DNA from: a virus
Reading direction: 5' to 3' (one strand)
Length of the DNA: 34,516 nt
IMG/VR virus record: IMGVR_UViG_3300042378_000172
Location: 1 to 34,516 of that record
The position numbers were made by a program, and so were the translations under genes. How positions within the stretch are numbered: position 1 is the first letter of the stretch; every line of letters begins with the position of its first letter. The notes below the pieces were generated by a model, which was not told the origin of the DNA, ran no database searches, and was given only the letters and a program-made list of their open reading frames with translations. Of the stretch, positions 15,607-22,171 are shown piece after piece.

Positions 15607-16326
15607 TTAAGAAACAGAAACTGTGATGCTTTTTAAAACTAATTCAGCAGGAAAATCTGTTCTAATTTGTGGTTTGGCGTAAGATTTAAAATCTTGATCT
15701 TCTAAATAAAATGTTTGACTAATAGAAAAATTATATACGTTTTGATATTTTAGAGTTCCAACAAAATTAGAATGCCCGACATTGTTCTTTGTAAATAATG
15801 TCCTAATCCAAATATCCGTGTTGCTAGACTGGGTGGATATCTCTACTTCATATAGTACATCAATTTTAGACCCCACCTTTAAACTTAGAAAATTTAAAGC
15901 CCTTATATCATTTCCCCACAAAGCACCGCTGTCTTTTGGCAAAAAGTTATTTATATCGTTTTTGCTATTAAGATATAAAGAAACCCATCCACTATCTCCC
16001 TCTGTAATACCAAGAATAAAGGTTTGGCTATCGCTATTATAATATTTACCCCATCCAGGTGTTTGTCCAGAAGCAGATACACCATCTATTCCTGGTTTTC
16101 CACGATCCCCTCTTGCCCCATTTACTCCAGGGTCTCCTTTTGGTCCTTGTTCTCCAGCATCACCTTTTTCACCTTTTGGTCCTTGAGGTCCTTGAGGTCC
16201 TGGCGTTGGTATGTGTATGGCTTGAACAATTTGTGGTTCAGGGCTGCTGTTTTGTGCTTGAATTACTTGCTCAATATATTTATCTTTGGTGTTAAACGGA
16301 GTTGATACATTTTTACTTACAGCCAC
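15607..16326 (-). CDS. Collagen-like tail fibre protein
   Basis: This protein has 239 residues. Residues 43-81 are 13 uninterrupted Gly-X-Y triplets with Lys in the Y position of GPK, GEK and GPK and Pro in the Y position of GDP and GKP. A helical N-terminus precedes them. The C-terminal ~150 residues form a beta domain (WGKYYNSDSQTFILGITEG, FLSLKVGSKIDVLYEVEIS), probably the trimer head. Start is GTG 16326 with AGGAG 8 nt upstream. Lys/Pro in the Y position are the classical sites of collagen hydroxylation, and 2OG oxygenases and a GT25 gene lie in the same module. Confidence 0.83.
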   Translation of the reverse strand: MAVSKNVSTPFNTKDKYIEQVIQAQNSSPEPQIVQAIHIPTPGPQGPQGPKGEKGDAGEQGPKGDPGVNGARGDRGKPGIDGVSASGQTPGWGKYYNSDSQTFILGITEGDSGWVSLYLNSKNDINNFLPKDSGALWGNDIRALNFLSLKVGSKIDVLYEVEISTQSSNTDIWIRTLFTKNNVGHSNFVGTLKYQNVYNFSISQTFYLEDQDFKSYAKPQIRTDFPAELVLKSITVSVS

Positions 16327-16335
16327 GGCACACTC

Positions 16336-16434
16336 CTATTTTTTTATTTTTATTGTCTTTGTTGTTCCAGAAGCAATTATTCTAATAACATCTGGTAAAT
16401 TTGTTTTTACGTTGCTAACTTTAATAACTGCCAT
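16336..16434 (-). CDS. 32-residue basic peptide in the fibre operon
   Basis: The frame MAVIKVSNVKTNLPDVIRII ends in a Lys-rich KTIKIKK. Its ATG overlaps the TAA of the RGDT gene (TAATG), and its TAG leads straight into the AGGAG site of the collagen-like gene. That spacing is what a real, translationally coupled gene would give. Predicted beta-strand rich; function unknown. Confidence 0.55.
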   Translation of the reverse strand: MAVIKVSNVKTNLPDVIRIIASGTTKTIKIKK

Positions 16435-16811
16435 TATAAACCTGGACTCACATCACCAAAAACAGATATGGTTCCAAGAATAGGAGTCCAAACTGTTTCA
16501 TCTATATTAACTTGTAAATCAAAAGATAATTCAGCAACTACTCCACCATATGTGGTTCCCCAAAAGGATGTGGTTTCGGCGGGAGCAGTAATTACAATAT
16601 ATCCATCAAAAGCCTCTACCTCTAACTCATCTATAATATCTGTTTTACGATCATATGCGCTGGCAACAAACTCCCAGTCGTCAATATCTAAATATGTGGT
16701 TTCGTCATCATTTAAAAAATCAACCCTTACTGTGGAGGTATCCCCGCGGACCACGCTCCATCGTATAGTAACGGGGTCAGCCCCAAAAATCTCAGGTTCA
16801 CAGGAAGACAT
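16434..16811 (-). CDS. BppU-like baseplate/tail domain protein
   Basis: This protein has 125 residues and is unusually acidic. TIRWSVVRGDTSTVRVDFLND, then IDDWEFVASAYDRKTDII, ELSFDLQVN and GTISVFGDVSPG follow the same RGDT domain order as 10326 and 15146. Its ATG is 6 nt from a TATAAT, so it heads the operon through a leaderless transcript that continues to the collagen-like fibre. Confidence 0.68.
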   Translation of the reverse strand: MSSCEPEIFGADPVTIRWSVVRGDTSTVRVDFLNDDETTYLDIDDWEFVASAYDRKTDIIDELEVEAFDGYIVITAPAETTSFWGTTYGGVVAELSFDLQVNIDETVWTPILGTISVFGDVSPGL

Positions 16812-16817
16812 AACAAG

Positions 16818-16823
16818 ATTATA
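16818..16823 (-). promoter_or_regulatory. Leaderless promoter -10 for the collagen-like fibre operon
   Basis: TATAAT, then CTTGTT, then ATG on the minus strand. No Shine-Dalgarno and only a weak -35. The 217 bp from here to 17040 are AT-rich, and I see no gene in them. Confidence 0.58.
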
Positions 16824-17040
16824 CCATTAAATCTATAAAATGCCACCGTAGACTTTAATGTACCCAAAGGACAAAACAATGATTATATTAAGATTGAAAA
16901 ATATAACAATTTCATAAAGTTTTTAAAATTTGTTTCAATATTTGAGATTGATCCCCACGATTTAAGTTTTATAGTGTATACTTAAAAATATATAAGAAAA
17001 AAAGAATACCTTTAAACCTTTAATATATTATATATATAGA

Positions 17041-17295
17041 CTATTTTTTATTTGATATGTAATCTAACAATATTTCATACATCTTATCTAATTTAACTTC
17101 TATTTTTTTATTGTCGAAGTCCACTTCATTAATCTGAATTTCTAGTTTTGATATTTGGTCCTTTATCGATGTTCCAGAATTTGGCTTAAGTTCGTTTAAA
17201 TAATGTTTTACTAACCACTTGATTGTAAGAACAATTCCTGATACAATTGTGAATACAGAAATTATAAGTGCTGTTGTGGTAGATGCTAATTCCAT
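17041..17295 (-). CDS. Small single-TM coiled-coil membrane protein, holin-like
   Basis: This protein has 84 residues. A hydrophobic segment (about 7-30, TALIISVFTIVSGIVLTIKW) is followed by a charged region with heptad-like spacing (DQISKLEIQINEVDFDNKKI, then VKLDKMYEIL). Small one-TM proteins with a coiled-coil tail are often holins or holin partners in actinophages. Holin is a guess from size and topology. The lytic enzyme is 5 kb away rather than adjacent. TATAAT is 9 nt before the ATG. Confidence 0.6.
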   Translation of the reverse strand: MELASTTTALIISVFTIVSGIVLTIKWLVKHYLNELKPNSGTSIKDQISKLEIQINEVDFDNKKIEVKLDKMYEILLDYISNKK

Positions 17296-17351
17296 AATAG
17301 ATTAATTATAACATTTGTTTAAGGGAGAAATTAAAAATTAACAGCGCTATA

Positions 17352-18095
17352 TTGGAAACATTACAGAAGTCTCAAAAAATTATTATCTCGCCAGATATTG
17401 ATGGTTTTATGTCGGCGGAGTTGTTGAATCGCAAATATGGTTCAAAAGTTGTCGGGACTTATGATAAAAACCTATTATGTCTTTCTGACGATGTAAAGCC
17501 GGAAGAATGTCTTTTTGTCGATTGTGACATGAATACAAAACAATTCGTTTCGGTCGGAAATCATATGAGAGTTCAAAATGACAACATGGCTGATTCGTCG
17601 TTTAATCCAAATCGATTTTGGAATACAAAAACATATACTGCCAAATTTCCATTTGCAACTTGTTTTTTAATTTCGGCGGCAATAGAGATTGATCTTGATC
17701 TGTATGACCTCAAACGCATGGCTCATGCTGACTCAACACTAACTAATATGAATCATTACAGCAACAACATGCGTAACTGGTCAAAGAGGCTCAGAGATGT
17801 AGATGTAAAACCAATTATCGAACAAACCTTAGATATTTCAGATATAAGAGAAAAGTACCCGAACCAATCATTTTCATCAAAAAGGTTTGGTAAGCAAAGG
17901 TATTTAGATACACTAAATAAGGCCCTAGAAAGCGAGGGGATGAACTATTCACCAATCAACAATGGTATAAAGTACATGTGTGATATGGTTGGATTAAACA
18001 CCCTTACAAGGTATATGTGCGATATAATATCTTATGCTGAGATATATTCAGGCGAGTATAGTGTTACGTATAACCAGGAGATAGAATGGAAATAA
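17352..18095 (+). CDS. DHH-family-like phosphoesterase
   Basis: This protein has 247 residues. IISPDIDGFMSAELL (11-25) matches DHH motif I (x-x-D-x-D-G-x-x-S-A). FVDCDM (55-60) is like motif II, and GNHM (69-72) sits where DHH is expected but lacks the first Asp. KFPFATCFLISAA (98-110) resembles the following helix. DHH proteins act as RecJ-type nucleases or small-molecule phosphodiesterases; the altered third motif leaves activity open. The start is uncertain. TTG 17352 lacks a good Shine-Dalgarno, while AGGGAG at 17322-17327 suits an in-frame ATT at 17337. Confidence 0.6.
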   Translation: METLQKSQKIIISPDIDGFMSAELLNRKYGSKVVGTYDKNLLCLSDDVKPEECLFVDCDMNTKQFVSVGNHMRVQNDNMADSSFNPNRFWNTKTYTAKFPFATCFLISAAIEIDLDLYDLKRMAHADSTLTNMNHYSNNMRNWSKRLRDVDVKPIIEQTLDISDIREKYPNQSFSSKRFGKQRYLDTLNKALESEGMNYSPINNGIKYMCDMVGLNTLTRYMCDIISYAEIYSGEYSVTYNQEIEWK

Positions 18096-18160
18096 TGGTA
18101 GTAGGTTTTATTATGTTTATTGTTTCCCTTATGGCTGTTATTAAGAAATATGTCCGATGA
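18086..18160 (+). CDS. 24-residue membrane micropeptide
   Basis: ATG 18086 has AGGAG 5 nt upstream. The frame overlaps the end of the DHH-like gene and the start of the Zn-ribbon gene. The peptide is almost wholly a transmembrane helix (MEIMVVGFIMFIVSLMAV) with a basic end (IKKYVR). The strong ribosome binding site and double overlap argue for translation. Function unknown. Confidence 0.55.
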   Translation: MEIMVVGFIMFIVSLMAVIKKYVR

Positions 18161-18350
18161 TGTTAAGCCTTGGGATTTGTTTAATCCTAATCAGCCAAAA
18201 AGCACAGAAGATCTAGTTAAGTCCCGCTTAGAAATTTGTAAGTCTTGTGAGTATTTTAGACCTAAGACAGAAACTTGTCGTAAGTGTGGATGTTTTATGA
18301 AATTAAAAACAACTTTAGTAAATGCTAAGTGCCCTATTGGTAAATGGTAA
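18150..18350 (+). CDS. Phage zinc-ribbon protein
   Basis: This protein has 66 residues from ATG 18150; the longer frame from TTG 18120 runs through the overlapping micropeptide and lacks support. Six cysteines are arranged as C30-x2-C33, C43-x2-C46-x-C48 and C61, in EICKSC, ETCRKCGC and KCPIGKW. The pattern is that of a small phage zinc-ribbon family. It probably binds zinc; the function may be structural or nucleic-acid binding. Confidence 0.7.
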   Translation: MSDDVKPWDLFNPNQPKSTEDLVKSRLEICKSCEYFRPKTETCRKCGCFMKLKTTLVNAKCPIGKW

Positions 18351-18358
18351 AATAATGA

Positions 18359-18364
18359 TACAAT
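18359..18364 (+). promoter_or_regulatory. Leaderless promoter -10 for the 18371 oxygenase
   Basis: TGA-TACAAT, then GGTTTA, then ATG. TTGGTA at 18337-18342 is a possible -35 with a 16-bp spacer. No Shine-Dalgarno. Confidence 0.55.
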
Positions 18365-18370
18365 GGTTTA

Positions 18371-19093
18371 ATGAGCGTTAAAAGAATAGAGCCTTTTCAA
18401 ATAGATAATTTTTTTACAGAAGATCAAATAGATCTTGTCTACAGCGTTATTGACGCAAAGATGGAAAAAGGTCATAAAGAAAAAGGTGATAAGTACGATG
18501 ATTTTTTTAAGTTTCAAGGTAATGGTTTTATTACAAGCAATAAAGATTGGCCAAGAGAACTTATTGACATTATTAAAAATAAAGCAGAAGAGTTAGGACA
18601 GGGAAATGTCCCATATGAAAATGTAGTTTTAATTTATGCAAGATACACACATGACAGTGGTGGAGCGCCAAACTTGTGTCCACATGCAGATGTTGTTACA
18701 AATAAAACCTTATATACCTGCACAGTTAGACTGAGATCTCTTAAGCAATGGGATTTTTATGTTAAAGATGAAAAGTTTGACATGGGCACATATGGTTCGG
18801 CTGTTTGGTTTACTGGAAATCAAGATGTCCACTGGAGACCAGATTTAGAGTTTGGTCCAGGAGATTATTATGATATTTTATTGTGTCAGGCTTGGTCAGA
18901 TGATGATAATGATTTATACCCAGAAGATCATAAAGGTAAAATGATTTCTCAACAAAAAGAATATTCCGAAAAATACAAAGATATGCTTAAGATTGGGCTT
19001 AGCATGCAAAAGCCAGATCAAACAGATTGCGTAGGAATGAGTAACGGCCAAACTTCTGAAGAGGCTTATGAAATGGCTAAGAAGCCTTATTAA
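18371..19093 (+). CDS. 2OG-Fe(II) oxygenase-like protein
   Basis: This protein has 240 residues. FFTEDQIDLVYSVID is a typical opening, ENVVLIYARYTHDSGG leads to CPHADV with H105-x-D107 as proximal iron ligands, and WFTGNQDVHWRP supplies distal H154 with R156 nearby. The usual Arg about ten residues after the distal His is not evident (GDYYDILLCQAW), so co-substrate binding may differ. The C-terminal 60 residues are acidic and unrelated to the fold. It converges on the next oxygenase gene with only 6 bp between stops. Confidence 0.7.
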   Translation: MSVKRIEPFQIDNFFTEDQIDLVYSVIDAKMEKGHKEKGDKYDDFFKFQGNGFITSNKDWPRELIDIIKNKAEELGQGNVPYENVVLIYARYTHDSGGAPNLCPHADVVTNKTLYTCTVRLRSLKQWDFYVKDEKFDMGTYGSAVWFTGNQDVHWRPDLEFGPGDYYDILLCQAWSDDDNDLYPEDHKGKMISQQKEYSEKYKDMLKIGLSMQKPDQTDCVGMSNGQTSEEAYEMAKKPY

Positions 19094-19099
19094 AAATTT

Positions 19100-19705
19100 T
19101 TAATATTGAAGATTAACGTTAATTACACATCTTAAATTGGTTTTAGTTGGCGCAGATACAGCGTGAAAATGTTTTCCATCCATAAGAATTGCTGCTCCTC
19201 TTTTAGGGGTTATTTTTTTCATTAATGTTAGGTCTTTATATTCAAATTTTTTAGATAACTCTGCTTTTTCGTTAAAAACAAAAGTATCTCCATCTGAGTC
19301 GTTAACGTAGTATAAAAAAACATAATGATCATTCATATCATCTACATGCGGATACATATGGCTATTATAGTCTGATCTTAGAGTCATATTAAATTTCATT
19401 CTTATTACCTTAGAGTATTCAATTTTATGTTTTTTACAAAACTTATCTATTAAGGACATAAATATTGGACTTACTTTATGACTATATCCCATGCCTTCAG
19501 TATTTCCTATTTGCAAACAAGAAAAATATGCGACATCTTTGACTGGAAAATCAACCATAGAGTTTCCCTCTTCAAATTTATATTCGTATCCAGGATCTGA
19601 TTGAGTTCCAGGAAAATATGTCCAAGACTTTTCAGGGCTAAAATAATTTTTATCTATTTCTATTATTTCTTCTTCTGTTAAAAAGTTATCGTCATATATA
19701 AACAT
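19100..19705 (-). CDS. 2OG-Fe(II) oxygenase, prolyl-4-hydroxylase type
   Basis: This protein has 201 residues with a complete set of expected residues: H120-V-D122 in MYPHVDDMNDH, YVFLYYVNDSDGDTFVF (128-144), RGAAILMDGKHFHAV with distal H181, and R192 in NLRCVINVNL. It is the best-conserved 2OG enzyme of the window and should hydroxylate a protein or small molecule. Its ATG overlaps the TAA of a tiny TM gene (TAATG), placing it last in a five-gene minus-strand operon starting at 20280. Confidence 0.84.
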   Translation of the reverse strand: MFIYDDNFLTEEEIIEIDKNYFSPEKSWTYFPGTQSDPGYEYKFEEGNSMVDFPVKDVAYFSCLQIGNTEGMGYSHKVSPIFMSLIDKFCKKHKIEYSKVIRMKFNMTLRSDYNSHMYPHVDDMNDHYVFLYYVNDSDGDTFVFNEKAELSKKFEYKDLTLMKKITPKRGAAILMDGKHFHAVSAPTKTNLRCVINVNLQY

Positions 19706-19821
19706 TATCTAAATTTTTCATTTATAAAAAAAACAATTAACGTTATCCCCGCTGCGATTGCAAGAATTAACAACATCCTGTCTGAGTGATCGTAAGATCC
19801 ATAATGAGTTAGGCTATTCAT
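19705..19821 (-). CDS. 38-residue single-TM protein
   Basis: A polar N-terminus (MNSLTHYGSYDHSDR) precedes one transmembrane helix (MLLILAIAAGITLIVFFI) and a short NEKFR end. ATG 19821 overlaps the stop of the upstream gene, and its TAA overlaps the ATG of the 2OG oxygenase. Orientation and function unknown. Confidence 0.6.
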   Translation of the reverse strand: MNSLTHYGSYDHSDRMLLILAIAAGITLIVFFINEKFR

Positions 19822-20005
19822 CATTCCTCATATGATCTTTTTCAGATTTGCAAGAACAACTTTCACAGCAAAACTCTTGAAAAACCTTCAATGCCAAACC
19901 ATCATTTATAACAGCCTCGCCATCTTGTAGTCTTGCTATGCTGCCATTTGTTTCATAGCCTTTAGGTGTTTGCCTTGACCAAGATTCTGGATATTCAGAT
20001 CCCAT
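19814..20005 (-). CDS. Small cysteine-ended hypothetical protein
   Basis: This protein has 63 residues. The N-terminal part is polar (GSEYPESWSRQTPKGYETNG), and the C-terminal region carries four cysteines in FCCESCSC followed by charged residues. GGAGGAAC sits right before the ATG, inside the end of the upstream gene. The cysteines suggest metal binding. Family not recognised. Confidence 0.58.
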   Translation of the reverse strand: MGSEYPESWSRQTPKGYETNGSIARLQDGEAVINDGLALKVFQEFCCESCSCKSEKDHMRNDE

Positions 20006-20138
20006 GTTCCTCCATGTATTTTAATCGTTCTTCAAGATGCGGATCTTTAAGTATTTCTTTAATTTCATTTATATTTTTTTGACTTGGCATACCGTCGTCA
20101 TCTGCCATAGAGGCTTCAAGGTTGTCTAAGATAGCCAT
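19995..20138 (-). CDS. 47-residue acidic hypothetical protein
   Basis: Start chosen at ATG 20138, one base after the TAA of the zinc-finger gene; a longer TTG frame from 20189 overlaps that gene and has no Shine-Dalgarno. The peptide is acidic and helical (NEIKEILKDPHLEERLKYME). It overlaps the next gene by 11 nt. Function unknown. Confidence 0.55.
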   Translation of the reverse strand: MAILDNLEASMADDDGMPSQKNINEIKEILKDPHLEERLKYMEEHGI

Positions 20139-20139
20139 T

Positions 20140-20280
20140 TTAACTACAGGGTGAGCAGTAGTTATCGACACGTAGTTGCTCTTTTGCAATCCACATAACT
20201 TTGCTACAGCGATAGCAAGACTTCATAGAGTATTTCTTCTCTCTACGGTCTTTTCGAATTTTTAGTCCAAGTAAGTGCAT
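20140..20280 (-). CDS. 46-residue zinc-finger protein, leaderless
   Basis: The frame MHLLGLKIRKDRREKKYSMK is followed by CYRCSK and NYCSPCS, giving C-x2-C, a 17-residue spacer and C-x2-C. The basic N-terminus suits nucleic-acid binding. It is the first gene of the operon that ends in the 19100 oxygenase. The ATG is exactly 6 nt from a good -10, so the mRNA should be leaderless. Confidence 0.62.
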   Translation of the reverse strand: MHLLGLKIRKDRREKKYSMKSCYRCSKVMWIAKEQLRVDNYCSPCS

Positions 20281-20286
20281 ATATTA

Positions 20287-20315
20287 ATTCTATCATATAG
20301 GACTATATTTGTCTA
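20287..20315 (-). promoter_or_regulatory. Leaderless promoter of the zinc-finger/oxygenase operon
   Basis: On the minus strand: TAGACA, a 17-bp spacer ending TGA, TAGAAT, then TAATAT and ATG. Both hexamers and the extended TGA are present, with start-site spacing of 6 nt. Confidence 0.7.
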
Positions 20316-20336
20316 GTTACGTTTGAATTCCCCGTT

Positions 20337-21125
20337 TTAAACTTTTGCCATAACTGGGTTAAGTGCAGATTTTTCTCCTGCAATTGCTGCTTCAATTTCA
20401 TGACAAACAAAAGCATACTCCTCTATAAACATTTCCATTGATCTATCGTCACGAACAGAAGGGCTCTTTCCCTGTTCAATAAGCGACCTTTTTAATGTTT
20501 TTTCAACATCGTAGTTTAAGACTGTATTCTCAAAGTGCTTCATGACATATCCGTCTCTATCAATAAGATACTTTTCGAAGTTGCCGCCCATGTCACTTCC
20601 ACCATAAAAGCCCATGTTTAGCCATGGCGATAGAAAGTCTCCTTTTGTATCTGAGTCTTTTAGATGGTCTTTCATTTCACGCAAAGCCTTCATTTGTAAC
20701 GAAATTTCTTGATAAATCTCATGAGGTGGTTTAGTTTCTTGAACTAGTCCAGTTGTTTGTGATGGCACTTGTGGATACATTTTGTAAAAATCTTTGTGTG
20801 GAAATGAAGAAACCATTTCAGAATACTTAAATGTTGTTCCGTAAACATCTTCTCCGTAAGCCTTTGAATCTACACCGCAAGTAATTCCATCTGCCCATTT
20901 TCCAGAAGTAATTCCTGGACCACAATAATCATTTGTAGGAATAGCAATGATTTCAAACCCTTGATCCTGATATTTCTCTTGAAGCCACTGAAGAATTTCC
21001 ATTTGATTAGCGTTACCGCAACCTACTGTTGTATTAACAACTAATGCAGCCTTGCCTTTGTATTGTTCAAGATGATTTGGGGAGCCGTCTGCAGAATTTA
21101 GAGGAATTTCATAAATTGATTTCAT
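20337..21125 (-). CDS. Glutathione-peroxidase/thioredoxin-fold-like protein, divergent
   Basis: This protein has 262 residues, long against the ~160-180 usual for GPx. VVNTTVGCGNANQ (29-41) aligns with the GPx active-site loop, with C36 as the peroxidatic Cys. GFEIIAIPTNDY matches the next block, and NFEKYLIDRDGYVMKHF the C-terminal WNFxKFL block. Of the GPx tetrad, Cys and Asn are kept, but Gln reads Asp (ND for NQ) and Trp reads Gly (GN for WN). An insert of about 60 residues lies between the halves. It may detoxify peroxides or be a redox scaffold. Monocistronic, with a leaderless promoter. Confidence 0.72.
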   Translation of the reverse strand: MKSIYEIPLNSADGSPNHLEQYKGKAALVVNTTVGCGNANQMEILQWLQEKYQDQGFEIIAIPTNDYCGPGITSGKWADGITCGVDSKAYGEDVYGTTFKYSEMVSSFPHKDFYKMYPQVPSQTTGLVQETKPPHEIYQEISLQMKALREMKDHLKDSDTKGDFLSPWLNMGFYGGSDMGGNFEKYLIDRDGYVMKHFENTVLNYDVEKTLKRSLIEQGKSPSVRDDRSMEMFIEEYAFVCHEIEAAIAGEKSALNPVMAKV

Positions 21126-21131
21126 ACTTGT

Positions 21132-21137
21132 ATTATA
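21132..21137 (-). promoter_or_regulatory. Leaderless promoter -10 for the GPx-like gene
   Basis: TATAAT, ACAAGT, ATG on the minus strand. The -35 is weak. It diverges from the promoter at 21178-21206, 41 bp away. Confidence 0.58.
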
Positions 21138-21177
21138 CTATTATTTTAATAATTAATATCGTTAAGTGCGCTACTAT

Positions 21178-21206
21178 TTGACTATCCCGCCAAACTTTGA
21201 TATGAT
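21178..21206 (+). promoter_or_regulatory. Leaderless promoter for the 21213 gene
   Basis: TTGACT, a 17-bp spacer ending TGA, TATGAT, then TAACCC and ATG. It is one of the best matches to the leaderless pattern of this window. Confidence 0.72.
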
Positions 21207-21212
21207 TAACCC

Positions 21213-21413
21213 ATGACTGAAATGACTAGCGTAGGAAAAGATTATAGCCAAATGGATACAAACCTTACTTGGGCAGAAGAGGATGTTAACCTTTGGAAAG
21301 GCTGGACGTATAGCCCTGAAAAGAATCGCTATTACTTTGATGATGTAGGCAATGAATCTCTTGCAGCCTTTTGGGCAGACGATTTTTTGAACCAAGCGTA
21401 TAGTGTACAATAG
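21213..21413 (+). CDS. Small acidic hypothetical protein upstream of the SpeD-like gene
   Basis: This protein has 66 residues, rich in Trp, Tyr and acidic residues (NLTWAEEDVNLWKGWTYSPE, then RYYFDD). Family not recognised. It is expressed from a leaderless promoter and is separated by 5 nt from the SpeD-like gene, whose own -10-like TACAAT overlaps this gene's stop codon. Confidence 0.65.
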   Translation: MTEMTSVGKDYSQMDTNLTWAEEDVNLWKGWTYSPEKNRYYFDDVGNESLAAFWADDFLNQAYSVQ

Positions 21414-21418
21414 AACTC

Positions 21419-21811
21419 ATGCTATTTCATAAACATTTATTGGTTAATGCCAAAGTAGAAAATCCTATTAATACCGAAGAGCAAGGCGTTGACTTTCTTA
21501 CCCGCCTAGTTGAAAACATTGACATGAAGATTATTAAAGGACCTTTTGCGTCTTATGTTGACAAACCAGGCAATCGTGGACTTACTGCTATTGTAATGAT
21601 AGAGACTAGCCATATAGCATTTCATATATGGGACGAAGAAGATCCATCATTAGTTCAGTTTGATTTATATACCTGCGGAGAATTAAATCTTGCCAAGGTT
21701 CTTCTTGCTTTTGGAGAAACCTTTAAAGTTGTAAGTCTTGATTATCAATTGTTCGATAGAGAGAATGGCTTTGTCTTAGAAGACAGAGGATCTTGGCCAG
21801 AAAAAATCTGA
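21419..21811 (+). CDS. speD: SpeD-family pyruvoyl decarboxylase (S-adenosylmethionine decarboxylase-like)
   Basis: This protein has 130 residues, normal for the prokaryotic AdoMetDC family. HKHLLVNA opens the fold, LTAIVMIETSHIAFHIW (55-71) holds the self-cleavage Ser64 and His65, and QFDLYTCGELN (80-90) has the conserved Cys86. In typical SpeD the residue before the pyruvoyl Ser is Glu (ESH); here it is Thr (E-T-S-H). Family members have been shown to decarboxylate ornithine or arginine instead of AdoMet, so the substrate is open. It would feed polyamine synthesis, for example for DNA packaging. TACAAT ends 7 nt before the ATG. Confidence 0.85.
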   Translation: MLFHKHLLVNAKVENPINTEEQGVDFLTRLVENIDMKIIKGPFASYVDKPGNRGLTAIVMIETSHIAFHIWDEEDPSLVQFDLYTCGELNLAKVLLAFGETFKVVSLDYQLFDRENGFVLEDRGSWPEKI

Positions 21812-21839
21812 AAAAATTTTTATTTTCACTTTTACCAAA

Positions 21840-21860
21840 ATCTGAATATTTTTTTCAGAT
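21840..21860 (+). terminator. Hairpin after the SpeD-like gene
   Basis: ATCTGAA and TTCAGAT form a 7-bp stem around a T-rich loop, 28 bp after the stop. No T-tract follows, so it is terminator-like at best. Confidence 0.35.
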
Positions 21861-21926
21861 GTACGATGCGCAATTTAAAAATTTAAAAATAAAAAATATA
21901 GTGAGCACATAAAGGGGGGAAGCCCT

Positions 21927-22028
21927 CTATGCTTGCTCTGTGTAGTGTGTCCTATCGTAGTCCGCAATAGTCCCACCATTGTCTAAGTGGGCCTTGCGTC
22001 TTAGTTGCTCAGCAGAATACTCAGCCAA
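21927..22028 (-). CDS. 33-residue hypothetical peptide
   Basis: TTG start directly after the TAA of the upstream gene; the frame MAEYSAEQLRRKAHLDNGGT is soluble and helical at its N-terminus. Real-protein-like composition and tight packing support it, but there is no clear Shine-Dalgarno. Function unknown. Confidence 0.42.
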   Translation of the reverse strand: MAEYSAEQLRRKAHLDNGGTIADYDRTHYTEQA

Positions 22029-22169
22029 TTATTTTTTCCATTGTCTAATTGACCATACTAGTGCAATTGTTCCCACTAGTAACCATGTAGGCAACTCTAT
22101 TGCTATGCCGTTTGGATATAGGTTGTTAACATATAGCGATATGTATTCCAAGTCTGCGTAAAACTCCAT
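22029..22169 (-). CDS. 46-residue single-TM protein
   Basis: An aromatic, acidic N-terminus (MEFYADLEYISLYVNN) precedes one transmembrane helix (LPTWLLVGTIALVW) and a basic SIRQWKK end. GGAGGAGG, formed by the end of the upstream gene, lies 10 nt before the ATG. Function unknown; a small membrane or lysis accessory protein is possible. Confidence 0.6.
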   Translation of the reverse strand: MEFYADLEYISLYVNNLYPNGIAIELPTWLLVGTIALVWSIRQWKK

Positions 22170-22171
22170 AA

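Noticed and set aside
15782-16305. Plus-strand frames opposite the collagen-like gene
   Set aside because: Compositions are the reverse image of Gly-Pro-rich repeats; no start signals.
16880-16918. 12-codon plus-strand frame after an AAAGGACA-like site
   Set aside because: Too short and AT-rich to support; no promoter noted.
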